A stretch of 64,000 nucleotides of DNA from Gigaspora margarita (GCA_009809945.1 WTPW01000930.1:83268-147267), one strand, 5' to 3'; positions 12,110 to 23,940 are shown, numbered from the stretch's first letter. A program made the numbers and translations. Notes: generated from the letters alone by a model not told the origin.

Positions 12110-13021
12110 GGCCCTCAAAAGTAGAAACTAGACAATTTGGCTGATCACAGGTTTTGAGAAAATCAGCAAAAACTATTTTGTTACAAAAATCAAACCAATC
12201 TAAAAAATAACTTACTATAAAGTCCTGAATATAAGCAACCCCCTAAGACTGGGTTTTTTGGAAGTGTTTAATTTTACATATCCACCAATTTTGGAAATCA
12301 CTATTAAAATGCATCCGACCTTGAATAGTTTTTGAATGATCGATCCTATTTGGGCAATTTTACTACCAAAATGTTCATCTCAATGAGATGATTCTAATGA
12401 GCCTAAAACATCAAAATCAAATTACTGGATCCCAAGATCATACAGGATCAGTATTTTTTCTGAGGTGCACTCATGGGTATTATATATAAAAACATATAAA
12501 ACCCATGAGTGCACCCCTCAGAAAAAATACTGATTTTGCATAATCTCAGGATTCAGTAATTAGATTTTGATAATTTTGGGCTCGTTAGAATTGTCTTATT
12601 GAGATAAACATTTTGGTAATAAAATTGCCCAAAACAGATCAATCAATCAAAAGCTATTCAAGGTCAGATGCATTTTAATAGCAATTTCCAAAATTGGTAG
12701 ATATGAGTAACTTTGAAACCCTTTCCAGGGGTTGCTTATATTCAGGACTTTATGGTATTTATAATTAACAAACCTGTTTAAACAGGATTATTAGATCTGT
12801 AGATCTGTATAATACTCATATTACTAATAGTAAATCTTAGTAAATCTATTTTTAGATTATAGCATCACAAGCTTTTAACCACTGTATTGCAAAAATTTAT
12901 TAAGTGATCAGGCATTTATTATTAAATAAAAAAGATTGGGCCTTAAATTTTACACCTAATCAATCAAACAGGTTAATTTTCAAAAAATTGTCAAATTGTT
13001 TAGTTTTTACTTTTGAGGGCC
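12110..13021. repeat. Nested foldback with GGCCCTCAAAAGTA ends
   Basis: GGCCCTCAAAAGTAGAAAC on the left pairs with the complement ending TTTTTACTTTTGAGGGCC on the right. The flanks are TAT-rich, compatible with a TA target. It interrupts the left arm of the 3-kb foldback and itself carries a smaller element. Confidence 0.6.
12215..12755. mobile_element. Hairpin MITE, TA target, ATAAAGTCCTGAATATAAGC ends
   Basis: Long TIRs (CYATAAAGTCCTG outward, GCAACCCC inward) flanked by TA on both sides point to a Tc1/mariner-type non-autonomous element. The two halves pair along almost their full length. The centre is a strong hairpin with CCCATGAGTGCAC and its complement near 12465-12520. Two opposed copies of the recurring module lie in the arms at 12330-12445 and 12540-12655. 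Confidence 0.72.
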
Positions 13022-13277
13022 TATATATTTTTTAGTATTTAATAATATTTAATTTAAAGTTTTAGTTCTTAACTCCAAGTAATTCAAAGATAATCTTTCT
13101 TTAAAGATGATCAATTCTTTACTAAGTTCTTTAAGTCAAATGACTGATACACCCAAGCAATAATATGATTGGCTAAAATAATTTTCTAAAAATATAAAAG
13201 ATACTATTAAGTAAAGGCTTCTTGTGTTCTAATTAAAAATTAAAGAGGAGGTTCTTCTGACATCAAGAAAATAAATA

Positions 13278-13922
13278 AGGTGCAGATCTGCACAAATCTG
13301 CAATCCTAGAAAATTTTAACAAATTTTGCAATAACTTGTGATCCAGTGGCCCAAACTTAATAATTTTAGTACTATTCGATTCGTCTTGATGAGCCAGATC
13401 GGACGGTACCAAAATTGTTGAATTCCAATCACTAGAACACAAGAAAATCTTATTTATGTGGATTTTATAAACATCAAATGATCTTGCTAACTAGTGGTCC
13501 AAATTTAGTTATTTACAAAAAAGATTTGCAGCACAGTTCTGCGCAGAAATTTAAATTTCTTTTTTAAATTTCTGTGCAGAACTGCGCTACAAATAGTTTT
13601 TTATGAATAACTTGTTAACCAATAATCCAATTTTAACATTTTTGGTACTTTTCAAACTGCGTCATCGAGAAGAATCAAATGGTACCAAGATCTTTAAATT
13701 TGGACCACTGGTTGCAAGATCGTTCGATGTTTATAAAATTTATATAAATAGGATTTTATTGAGTTCTAGTAATTAGAATTCAATGATTTTGTTACCATTC
13801 GATCTGGCTCATTGAGCAAATCGAATAGTGCCAAAATCGTTAAGTTTGGACTACTGAATCACAAGCTATTGCATAATTTGTTAAAATTTTTTAGGGTCGC
13901 AAATTTGCGCAGATCTGCACCT
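13278..13922. repeat. Foldback with AGGTGCAGATCTGC ends
   Basis: AGGTGCAGATCTGCACAAAT is mirrored at the right end, and TA flanks both ends (13276-13277 and 13923-13924). The centre has another hairpin (GCAGAACTGCGC and partner near 13530-13590). Three versions of the recurring module with a CGATTCGTCTTGATGAG-like core lie inside. Confidence 0.65.
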
Positions 13923-13934
13923 TATTTATTTTTC

Positions 13935-14530
13935 TGATAGATTCTAATAGTAGTTAAATCATCAAAATGGGCCTAGTAGATCCCAAGATACTTGGGATCA
14001 AAGAAGAGAACATAAGGATTGACAAATTCACTGTTATACAAACTATTTATTTTTTTATATATATTTTGAAAAGTTTTTTTAGCATAGTAAAAATTTTACT
14101 AAGAAAATAATAAATCTTGCCTTAAAAAACTAGCATTTTTTTGAGCCAAAGAACAAGTTTTATTTAAGAACCCAAAGTCAATTGTAAATAAAATTTTACG
14201 CAAATTACGATTATTCGTTTGATAGCTTTTTTTAATTTAATATTTGTCTTTACATACCTTTTGAAAAGTTTTTTATCATAGTGAAAAATTTTACTAACAA
14301 AAATAATAAAATACGTCTTAAGAAACTGGCATTTTTTTTGAGCCAAAGAACAACTTTACTTAAGAGCCCAAAGTCGATTCTAATAGTAAAATTTTGTCAA
14401 ATCACGATTTTTTAATTGATAATATTTTCCTATAATGCTTTGTGTGACAGTGAATTTGCTGATCCTTATGTTCTCTTCTTTGATCCCAAGTATCTTGGGA
14501 TCCACTGGGCTGATTTTGATTAACTAGTAG
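13935..14530. repeat. Foldback with GATCCCAAGATACTTGGGATC arms and an internal tandem repeat
   Basis: About 75 bases at 13965-14037 are complementary to 14449-14525, including AAAGAAGAGAACATAAGGAT. Each arm contains the self-complementary CCCAAGATACTTGGG. The loop holds two direct copies of a roughly 185-base unit (about 14065-14250 and 14258-14430) marked by GAGCCAAAGAACAA. A 60-codon minus-strand frame spanning the repeat is a by-product. Confidence 0.65.
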
Positions 14531-14997
14531 CCAAAAAAGGTTTACTCATTAATTTTTAGAGTTAGGGTTGGAGGAGTGACAAAAATCAGATGATTTTTTA
14601 GAAAGAAAGGGAGGTAAAAAATATTGAAATTATATATAGGAACCTGATTAAATTTATATTAAGGAAGGGGGAGGAGGGTAGGCCTCTAATAAAAAATAAT
14701 CAGGTAATTAATGACATGGCCCTTAGGGTTAAAGATAATAGTTATATTATTGCTTTAACTTTATGGGTTGTAAAGATAAAAATACATCAACTTTAAAGGA
14801 AGATTATCTTTGAATTACTTGGAGTTAAGAACTAAAACTTTAAAATAAAGATTATTAAATACTAAAAAATATATATTTAAAATTTAAAGAAAGATTTATA
14901 TATATATTTTTAAATAAATTTAAGTTAAATAATTTTTTTGCATAAATTTATATATAAAATTAGGTGTATCAACTCATTTGATTTATAAGTAACAGTA

Positions 14998-15822
14998 TTT
15001 GAAAACTCTGTAAAAGGACATGTCCTGTGACTAATAATGTTGTGATTATATATAAGTATTTTTATTAATAAAAAATCTCAAAAAGCTTCTAAAAATATAA
15101 TAGTAATTATAAGCTATTTGTAATTATATAAAGATATTTTATATAAAAAAAAATAGTAGTTAAATTTTATGCAATTATATAGAAATTGTAATTATAGAAA
15201 ATGTAACTATAGAGAAGAAGGACTATATATATCATATAACTGCTAGATTTTTAAAGTATTAATCAGTTTTATTTTATTTTGTTATTGCTTGCACTATGTT
15301 TGGGTTGTTAGAAGTAGATTTTACAGAGAGTGTCCTGAATATTGGTAAATTTATTTATGAGGTTCTGTGTTGAGCAGTTCTTGTGAGTAAAATACTTGTA
15401 GAGGATTGTGTGAGGAACTATTAGTTTTTTGTATTGTTGTGCTTTTATAAAGCAAAATAAGTAAGAATAGATAGCATGTAAATAGTCAACTTGAATTAGT
15501 GTTTGATATTGACAATATAGAAGCATTGTTTGGATTTTTTCTATAGATTTTATATGATACCTATGTATCTTGTCAGTTTATTTGTACTAAAACTATAGTA
15601 CTAATAACTTAGTCTAGCTGTGGTTTAGCTATATTGCTTATTTTGCTATATATAGTATTTCATATTATTGTCTACTGTTATTTGTCCAGATTAATAAGTG
15701 ATATATTAAAAGGTACTATTTTAATTTATAAAATAAGATCAATAATTTTATCATATAGAAATACTATAAATTATTTAATGCTTTACTATGATTAGACTAT
15801 AAAATAATTAAATATTTTATAG
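14998..15822. other. Unassigned AT-rich region
   Basis: I see no supported gene. A 72-codon minus-strand frame at 15308-15526 has no recognisable domain. Confidence 0.45.
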
Positions 15823-16253
15823 TATTAACCATGAAAATACACAAAAACGGGTATAATTTTTGATCCGATAATCAGAATTCGATGAAACAACTACTATTCG
15901 ACTTAGCTTGATGATATGGTTCGAATGAGCTATAGATCATCTCTGTACAACTATTGGTTGTCAATATCAGAACCAATGAACAATCAAGTATAGGATCTAC
16001 AATTTGATTGGTTAGGTGATCTACTGTGCGCCAAAGTGCATATATGGCATTTATAAAACATGTCATATTTATAGCATATATACTCTATATTTTATTTATT
16101 ACACATATGTTATTTTTTCATATATTGCATTTATATTATTTATTCTATATATTTTTTTAGTAGTAGATATAGCATTTATTGCACATGTAATAGATATAGC
16201 CCGTTACATTTGTGAAAAACAAAAATGTATAAAAGCAGCTAATGTGGACTCAG
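15823..16253 (+). mobile_element. Solo LTR, left part (Ty3 family)
   Basis: This matches the first 430 bases of the Ty3 LTR at 17025, starting with TATTAACC where the LTR has TGTTAACC. It keeps the U3 TATA box (TATAAAAG, 16228-16235). The remaining 3' part of the LTR is at 41347-41591. ATAG precedes 15823 and follows 41591, a 4-bp target duplication, so this is one solo LTR split by a 25-kb insertion. Confidence 0.85.
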
Positions 16254-17431
16254 CATAGCAAAAACTCATATCTGATAGATTCTGAAAAAGATGTTATACA
16301 AATTATTTATATGGACAATTAAAAATCTGATATATAATTGTAGTCTAAAACCTGGCATTTTCATGATCCATTTACCTATAATAAGTTAAACTTAAGGTGC
16401 ACATGTTGATAAGTAAAATACCTTCGGTTTGAGTATCTTTAGCAGCAAATCTTTTCTAATCATTTTTAATCGCTTCCTCAGAGAGTTTTCATAAGAACAA
16501 AGGTAGGGCATTTGGTAATTGGCAGTGTTTATTAAGTTTCTACTACATTTAAATTATGAAGCCAAACAATAGATTTATAAATTGTTAAACTGTAAGTGTT
16601 ATACTAACATAAAATTTTTACATTTATTAAACAGGCTATGCATTATAAATACTTTAAGACCTGATCCAGATAAGATCAGCAGATTTTTATATTAGAAATT
16701 GGGGCAAAATTCCTATGATATTAACTATATGCAGAAATCTGAGCTTCCCTAAATGAAAAGTAATTTTTTTATTAAGTTAATGACATGTCGATTAATTGAA
16801 AGTTGTAGAGCTCATCAAGATGCATCTAATAGTGATTAGAACATCAAAAACAATTGGCCAACTATATAAAATCTCTATATAAACAAATATTGTTTACATT
16901 GAGATTTTATATAGTCAGCCAATCATTTTTTAATAATATCTCGCCATCCACTGGGCTGATTTGGATGATCTAACCACCATTAGATGCATCTTAACGAGCT
17001 CTACAACTTTCAATTAATTGACATTGTTAACCTATGAAAAATATACAAAAATGGAATAACTCTTGGTCCAATAATCAGAATTCGATGAAACAACTACCAT
17101 TCGACTCAGCTCGACGAGACAGTTCGAATGAGCTATAGATCATTTCTATATGACAACTGGTTGCCAAGATCAGAACCAATGAACAATCAAGTATAGGATC
17201 TACAATTTGATTGGCTAGGAGATCTACTGCGTGCCAAAGTGCATATATGGCATTTATAAAACATGTCATATTTATAGCATATATACTCTATATTTTATTT
17301 ATAACACATATGTCATTTATTTTATATATTACATTTATACTATTTATACTATATATTTTATTAGTAGTAAATATAGCATTTATTGCACATGTAATAGATA
17401 TAGCCCGCTACATTTGTGAAAAACAAAAATG

Positions 17432-17439
17432 TATAAAAG
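17432..17439 (+). promoter_or_regulatory. LTR TATA box
   Basis: TATAAAAG is conserved at the same place in all three LTR copies (16228-16235, 17432-17439, 40529-40536), about 50 bases upstream of a conserved AATAAATAAA. This is the expected U3-R layout for RNA polymerase II initiation and polyadenylation. Confidence 0.65.
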
Positions 17440-17486
17440 CAGCTGATGTGGACCCCAAGTTCAACATCAAGTCTTTATACTCTTTC

Positions 17487-17496
17487 AATAAATAAA
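17487..17496 (+). terminator. LTR polyadenylation signal
   Basis: AATAAATAAA follows the TATA box by about 50 bases. It is repeated at 40583-40592 in the 3' LTR and near 41387-41396 in the solo LTR. Confidence 0.55.
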
Positions 17497-17727
17497 ACTT
17501 TTTATTTACTACACAAATTAAACAGTTACTAGTATCTTCATATACTTTTAATTGTTGCCTCTTTCATAATTGCAAATTACCATAAATCTTCTTTGTTAAG
17601 TTTTCTTGAAAACCACCTTTCGACTTAGTTAAATCACAGTAACAAGTGAGGTTACGCAAAGTAATAACTGTCTAAGGTCGCTCTAGTTACCTACTATCTT
17701 AAAAGAAGTAGATATAGGATAACAAAT

Positions 17728-17745
17728 TGGTGGTGACTGTGAGAT
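17728..17745 (+). other. Putative primer binding site
   Basis: Three bases after the 5' LTR end comes TGGTGGTGACTGTGAGAT. A start of TGG close to the LTR is expected for pairing with a tRNA 3' CCA. I cannot assign the tRNA. Confidence 0.5.
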
Positions 17746-18399
17746 ACATTCTCCATCCTTGTATTGTATTTTGGAAATCCAAAAATTAGATTTTGATCTT
17801 TGTAGAACATTTTCCACTAAGTAAAGTCAACCATTATTGGTCCGTTCGAGTAAAATTTGGACTGCATACTCTTTAAAAGATTCCGCAACTTTTCTACTAA
17901 GCTTATCTTAGTATGAAAAATCTAACCGGGATTCAGAAATCGTGTTGATTATCACCAAAATTTGTAAGGAGATTACTATCGATGTTTATCAGTTATTGGT
18001 TAGTAATCGATTAAAATCCCCCATGACGAGGACTATCGATTAAGTTAGTAATTGATAATAATCAGTAATAATTGATAGTAATCAGATTAAAAATCATGAA
18101 AAATAATTCTAATCAATACTATTATACTTTATACTTATTTTTAAACATTTTACAGGTTTTCGCATATTTTCACAAGGTTTTGCATTTTAATGTAAAATTT
18201 TATATTTTATTTATTTATTATTATTATTATACATTATATTTTAAATTAAATATATTTTATTATATATTATATTATATTACATATTTTTATTATATATTAT
18301 TATAAAAAAAAATGAAAAACCAAAAAAAAACCCTCCGAAAAAAATAACAAAAAAAACAAAACCAAAAAAATAGTAATAATTTTTAACTACTTTCGCACT

Positions 18400-19270
18400 T
18401 CATTACTTATATTCACTACTTCTTGCAAAGTGTCGGAGAAGTTAGAGTTGTTGTTCTTGCAAGTACCAGAAAAGTCAGATCGTTTTCTTGCAAAGTTTCG
18501 AAAAAAGCCAGGAATAAATAAAATAAAATTAAAAAAATAAGTAACAAAAAGAAAAACAAACAAAAACAAAAACGTAAGCAAACTAAATAAAAAAAAACAA
18601 AGCTTCAAATCTCTATTTTCCTAAAGTAAGAGTTCGTTTCTTATAATTTAGCAATCGTTGAAGATTTTTGCAATGTACTGGAATAATAAAAAAATAAAAA
18701 TTAAAGAAATAAGTAAAAAGAAAACAACGGAATATAAGCAAACTGAATAAAAATAAAAATAAACCCCCAAATCTCTATTATATTTGCTTCTATTTGCTCA
18801 TATTCGCTTCTATTCGCTTATATTCGCTTATATTTGCTACTTTCTAAAAAATAGTAAGTAAAAAAAATAAAAAAAACTATTCTCAAAAGTGTTAGTATTA
18901 TACCACCTGTACAAACACAAGAGGAACAAGAAAAATTACCCATATGACCCCATACGAATGCAAGAAAATGAGCAAGACCATCCTATACGAATGCAAGAGA
19001 AACAAGCAAGACCACCCCATACAAACGCAAGAGAAAAAAACAAATGGACCACCTACAAGAACACTAAAAATCTATGCAATACCATCTACAAGAATACCAA
19101 GAGGCATGTAGCTATTCCACAAGAACACCAACGACACAAGCTAGCGACAATTCCAACAACGACACCAATAACGACATCAACTACAATACCAGCGATGACA
19201 CCAACTAGGACAACACCAATGCGTTGCCTTGCGCAAAGTGTCAGAAAGTCTCTATATTTCATGCCAAAAA
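18400..19270. repeat. Degenerate tandem repeats inside copy A
   Basis: CTTGCAAAGTGTCGG, CTTGCAAAGTTTCG and similar words recur every 60-200 bases. At 18781-18840 an 11-base unit (CTTATATTCGC type) repeats about six times. At 18940-19050 a roughly 35-base unit with ATACGAATGCAAGA repeats three to four times. At 19135-19215 ACGACACCAA-type units follow. The 131-codon plus-strand frame here (18889-19284) is a by-product of these repeats, in my view. Confidence 0.6.
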
Positions 19271-19592
19271 GTGTTTTTTTGTAGAAATAAAATAAAAAAA
19301 ATTAAAAAATAATAATAAATAAAAGAAAAAAAATGATACTAAACGAAACGAAACGTAACAAAAAAAAACAAAGCGAAAATGAAAAAACAATGTAAAAGTG
19401 ATAGAAGATCTGAATTATAAACAAAAAAAATAAACAAAGATCTAATCTAATCTTGTACTATAGTCATCAAAACATTTCGAAACAAATCGATACATTTTGA
19501 AAATATTAATTAAACACGTCCTTGGTATGATTTAGGATACAGATCTACAGATCCAGCCCAGTCCTAAAATATTACGAATATATTCGAAATAT

Positions 19593-19754
19593 NNNNNNNN
19601 NNNNNNNNNNNNNNNNNNNNNNNNNNNNNNNNNNNNNNNNNNNNNNNNNNNNNNNNNNNNNNNNNNNNNNNNNNNNNNNNNNNNNNNNNNNNNNNNNNNN
19701 NNNNNNNNNNNNNNNNNNNNNNNNNNNNNNNNNNNNNNNNNNNNNNNNNNNNNN
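19593..19754. other. Assembly gap
   Basis: 162 unresolved bases inside copy A, between a low-complexity A-rich tract and a poly(T) run. The sister copy has a GA-rich tract (56890-57030) at this point. Confidence 0.99.
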
Positions 19755-20139
19755 TTTTTTTTTTTTTTTTTTTACCTGGTGACAGTCAAAACATTATGTA
19801 ATCGTTAAAGATCGGTTAATCGTTATATATCATTTCAAATAATTTTGATTATAATTGATTTATAGATATATAATGATTTAATATAAAAAATGATATATAT
19901 CAATTATAGATATATATCGATTTTTATCCAATTAATCGATATATAACGACATTTTATAATCGATATATAACGATTAAGTGATATATCGATTAATATCTAT
20001 ATATAAAATTTGAAGATAATAGCATTTTCTTACAGATGATCTGCAAGAAAGAAACACTTGGTCACGTGACTTCCATCAAGAAATAAACCTTAAGAACTGA
20101 CTATTGGAACTTAACAACCCAACCCCAAAGTAATACTGA

Positions 20140-20358
20140 ATGCCTTGGAGAGGTATTGCCACTTCAAAAATACCAGAACACATTAAAAATACTCTTGCTT
20201 GGAAGGCTCCCTTCTAGAAGAAATATTTGAAACAAGAATTAGAGAAATTAGTTGAATTCTCTGAACAACCAGACGGAACCATAGTCTTTTCTTTACAAAC
20301 CTTGAGATTAGCAGACTTATACTGCACCCAATTAAACCAAACCAAAGCCTTTGATTAA
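20140..20358 (+). pseudogene. Small leader ORF upstream of gag
   Basis: A 73-codon frame starts with ATG at 20140 and ends with TAA at 20358, broken once by TAG after KAPF. It has normal-looking codon content (for example LADLYCTQLNQTKAFD near the end) and lies in the Ty3 leader just before gag. I recognise no family. It may be the 5' part of gag separated by a frameshift, or an unrelated leader peptide. Confidence 0.35.
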
Positions 20359-20421
20359 TAAAATTTTCATTTTCTTTTCTTATTTTTTATATCTTTATTA
20401 TTATTATTATTTTATTATTTT

Positions 20422-21819
20422 ATGCAATTTAATTATCAAGGATACGTACAGAAATTAGTAACATACCATCAAGAACACTATATAGGAGCTACCTTAAGTC
20501 AAACAAATGATTCTTGTGAAATTTGCTACCCTGTAACTACTACTGTTCCTAGAAACTTTTTAAATTTCTATCATTGGTATTGTGCCCAATATCCTGCTAG
20601 TGACTTTTCTAGAAAAACTTTAGAATACTTTCACCAAATATCTCAAATTTATACCCAATTTAACCTATCTCAGTTTAAAAATACTATATTTAGATTTATT
20701 TTTAGCTTTAGATACTCTTCTTCCCCTGGCAACCTTACTGATATTATTCATAGTATATCTGTTTTAACTGTATTTACTAGTTGTTTCTTTAAAGATCCTT
20801 TTACTTTAAAAGATTCAGATTTCCACAATGATTGTTTTCACGAAGATTTTGAGGATTATAGTGATTCTTTTCAAACCCTTTTTACTTTAACACCTATTAA
20901 CACACCATAGCCTAGTCCTATCTTAGTACCTGCACGTCTACCTACCCCTCCTTTTTTACCTATTAACGCAATGGCTACAATTCAAACTGTTTATGATTAC
21001 TTAAAAGATATTGAGAAAGGAGGCATGTTGTTGAGGATTGAACCATTCAAAAGAGATAGAACCCAAGACCCTCTTACCTGGCTTGAAGACTTTGACAAAG
21101 CTGCTAAAGCAAACAAGTAGAATTTGGCTAGAAAGAAGGATATTCATGCTGCTTTCTTAAGGGATAATGCTAAAGATTGGACCACTACTATTAACAACTA
21201 CAACTAAGATGGAACTAATTGGGATACTGTTACTACTGCCTTCAAAAATACATTCTGTACCCAAAGATGGCAAAATAAATGGCTTAGAGACTTGGATACC
21301 CTAAAGCAGGGCCCTGAAGAACCTGTTGAATCCTACCATAGTAGATTTAGAAGATTAGTCAAATGAGTAGAGGCTAGAACTCAACTCCAAGATGCTCAAA
21401 AACTATACTATTTCAAAAAAGGACTAAGGCTAGCATCTCTTCCCATCCTACTTACTCATAACCCTAGTGATTTGGAGGCCCTCCTTGAATTTGTAAGGAC
21501 CTATAAGCAAGGAGCTGACTTTGCTACCAATGCTGATCCTAGTGTGGACAATCCTAATATTGTCACCTATGAAAAGAAGATTGAACAGTTAACCAAGCAA
21601 ATGAACCAGATGTTATTAAATTATGCATCTATTGCCTATGCTTTAAGTGCCCAAACTGAACCACAATATCACCCAAAACAATCCAAGCAATTTTACCAGA
21701 AACCAAGACCTACCAATGATTCTCACCCAAATGTTATTTGCTATCGATGCAATGAACAAGGACATTATGCAAGAGACTGTATGGCTGAATGTCTCCTATC
21801 TAAAGAGCAACGTTATTAA
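20422..21819 (+). pseudogene. gag: Ty3 gag (nucleocapsid region with CCHC knuckle)
   Basis: One reading frame runs from ATG 20422 to the junction with pol. It is interrupted by TAG at 20908, TAG near 21118, TAA near 21205, TGA near 21364 and TAA at 21817. The first 162 codons are an unusual extension. The typical gag part starts around 20971 (MATIQTVYDYL) and holds a W-E-D-F segment and RWQNKWLRDLDTLKQG. The zinc knuckle CYRCNEQGHYARDC is at 21739-21780. Several stops look like single C-to-T or G-to-A changes (for example K-stop-NL where Trp is usual). The pol frame continues in register directly after the last stop, so gag and pol were probably one polyprotein. Confidence 0.85.
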
Positions 21820-22761
21820 ATGAATTCTCAACCTCAAATAAAGCAAAAAATTCACTATGCTGCTATAGAGAAAGAATACTACTCAGATGAGGATAAGGTT
21901 TATGTTACTCGTACTCCCTGACCTAAACCTTATAACAATAACCGAAAAGCACAAAAAGAAGCCCAAAGAGAAGTCCAAAAGAAATCAGAATCCCAAAAAG
22001 AAATCAAATTGAGGAACAGAACTGTACAGGCAAATGAACCTGAATTTGAGGATATGATAAAAGAACCCATTGAAGTTCTTAAACCTACCAAAGCACCTAG
22101 AAAGAAGATCCAAAAACTTCTATCGGTAATAGACCAATTGGAGCCTTATGATATCTCCAAAGATCTTTTGAACTGACAAGCCCAAGCTACCTATGAACAG
22201 CTGCTTCAATACCCTAACCAACGTAAAAATCTTGCCCAAACTATGAAAAGAGGTAATGCCCCTGTTACTGAAGCCAACCATGTGGAACTAGGACCTAAAA
22301 GAAAAACTGTAGCTATGAGATGGCATGTTAACATCAAAGGACAACCAGTAGTTGCCATACTTGACTCTGGTGCTGCTGTTAGTATTATTACTGCCAAGTT
22401 AATGAAGAGATTAGGATTGAAAATTAACCAAGAATCCAAAACTATTGTTGTAACCGCTAATGGACAAAGAGAAAAAGCATTAGGATCTATTAATGATGTG
22501 AAGATTACCCTCCAAAATATTGCAATCCCTATTGATTTGCAAGTAATAGAATCAAAGGATTAAACTCTCTTGTTAGAAACTGATTGGTTCAACAAGTCCA
22601 GAGCAAACCTCGATTTTGATAACCATACCTTGAAGATTCGCTACTTAGGAAAAAGAGCTACCATTTATACTACTCATGTAAGTGGTGAAACTGTACCTGA
22701 AAATTTAAAGAATTCACTGATGAGGATGAATGGATTGATAAAATTGAACAAGATGAAATAG
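21820..22761 (+). pseudogene. Ty3 aspartic protease region
   Basis: This continues in frame from gag. After a lysine- and glutamine-rich linker, the retroviral-type protease active site AILDSGAAVSIIT is at about 22357-22395, followed by a second half containing LLLETDWF. TGA codons at about 21919 and 22174 and TAA at 22561 break the frame. A frameshift near 22705 moves the following acidic segment into another frame. The role was to cleave the polyprotein; this copy cannot produce it. Confidence 0.85.
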
Positions 22762-23940
22762 AGACTTACTATACTGAAGAAGGAGACCAAGAAGAAGAAA
22801 ACCTTTTCTTTAACCCATGGACAGAAGTTATCTTCGAAAAGAACCCAGCTGCCTATGTTGCTTTTATAGCTGAAGTCAATGTCCAACCCTCCACTATGCA
22901 AATTAATACTGTCCTTACTAATTCTGAAAAGAAGATTGCAGAAAAGATTCTTCTCAACAACAGCTACATTTTTGCAGAAAATATTTCTGAAGAAGGACAA
23001 ACATTAGAACTTGGACAAACCAGTAAAGTCTGCCATGAAATCTATACACCAGACGCCCATCCAATTAAACAAAGAGCATATAGAGCCTCCTCAGATAACC
23101 AAGAATTCCTTAAAAATAAAATAGAGGAAATGGAAAAGAGAGGAATCATTAGAGAATCATGTAGCCCATGGTCTTCTCCTGTGGTTATTGTACCTAAAAA
23201 GAATGGAAAGAAGAGACTTTGTATTGACTATCGCAAGTTGAATGCAGTTACTGAAAAAGATGTCTACCCTCTGCCTGACATCAATGAAATCCTATCCATT
23301 TTTGAAGGAGCCCAATGGTTCACTAGCTTAGATTTGGCCAGTAGATATTGGCAAGTTGCTATAAATGAAAAAGATAAAAAGAAAACCGCTTTCATTACTA
23401 GACAAGGGATGTATGAGTTCAATGTGATGCCCTTTGGACTATGCAATGCCCCTGCTACTTTCCAAAGATTGATGGACAAGATCCTTCGCCCATTTATCAA
23501 CAAGTTTGCAGTAGTGTATCTGGACGATATCACTATTTATTCTAGAACATTTGAAGAATATTGTCAACACCTTCAAACTGTATTTAACCCCTAGAAGAAG
23601 CTAACTTAAAGCTGAACACAGAAAAGTGTTTCTTCTTTTTAAATGAAATCAAATTTTTAGGACATATTTTTGGTAAAGATAGAGTAAAACCTAATGAAAA
23701 AAAGATTGCTAAAGTGAAAAACTTCACTAAACCCACCACTATTAGGCAAATTAGAGAATTTCTAGGACTTGCTTCTTATTACAGAAAGTTCATCAAAGAA
23801 TTTTCCAAAATTGCCAAACCTCTTAATCTCTTATTACAAAAGGAACAACTCTATCATTGGGGTGATGAACAAGAAAAGGCTTTTCAAACCTTGAAGGACC
23901 ATCTTGTCTCTGCGCCAATTTTACAATATCCTGACTTTAA
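22762..23940 (+). pseudogene. Ty3 reverse transcriptase, cut before RNase H
   Basis: A long open stretch (22896-23594) carries the RT domain in order: SPWSSPVVIVPKKNGKKR, CIDYRKLNAVT, LDLASRYWQV, MPFGLCNAPATFQRLMD and the catalytic VVYLDDITIYS (YLDD at 23517-23528). A frameshift near 23590 precedes the thumb and connection region (FLGHIFG, FLGLASYYRKFI). The frame ends at APILQYPDF, where the 12.8-kb TTAA transposon is inserted. The protein continues at 36753 with [11 protein letters not shown], giving the usual Ty3 junction between RT and RNase H. Confidence 0.92.

Larger units (their letters stand above)
11982..14997. repeat. Three-kilobase foldback containing further elements
   Basis: The left arm starts TACTGTTACTTATAAATC and is complementary to the right arm that ends GATTTATAAGTAACAGTA. 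The match continues inward for over 100 bases, and after the nested element at 12110-13021 is removed it resumes at 13026-13100 against 14785-14870 (AACTCCAAGTAATTCAAAG and its complement). The loop holds separate foldbacks at 13278-13922 and 13935-14530. Confidence 0.7.
17025..17724 (+). repeat. Ty3 5' LTR
   Basis: It runs from TGTTAACC to GGATAACA. It contains a TATA box, an AATAAATAAA signal about 50 bases downstream and a copy of the recurring module core (ACTCAGCTCGACGAGAC) near 17095-17120. It differs from the 3' LTR at scattered positions (roughly 5-8 percent by eye), so the insertion is not recent. Confidence 0.92.
17950..20012. repeat. 2.1-kb repeat in the Ty3 leader (copy A), with assembly gap
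   Basis: Short words built on ATCGATTA and TATATATCGAT occupy both flanks (about 17970-18085 and 19795-20012). The middle is A-rich and contains reiterated CTTGCAAAGTGTCGG-type units. The right end CTATATATAAAATTTG matches the right end of the sister copy at 55244-57391. The left end is more diverged. Both copies end their A-rich middle in a long poly(T) near a GACAGTCAAAACA or GGGTCAAAACA segment. Confidence 0.7.

Noticed and set aside
18889-19284. 131-codon open frame with PHTNAREK-like content
   Set aside because: It lies over 33-35 base tandem repeats and ACC/ACA-rich units, and its sister copy at 55244-57391 does not preserve it. I treat it as a repeat by-product.
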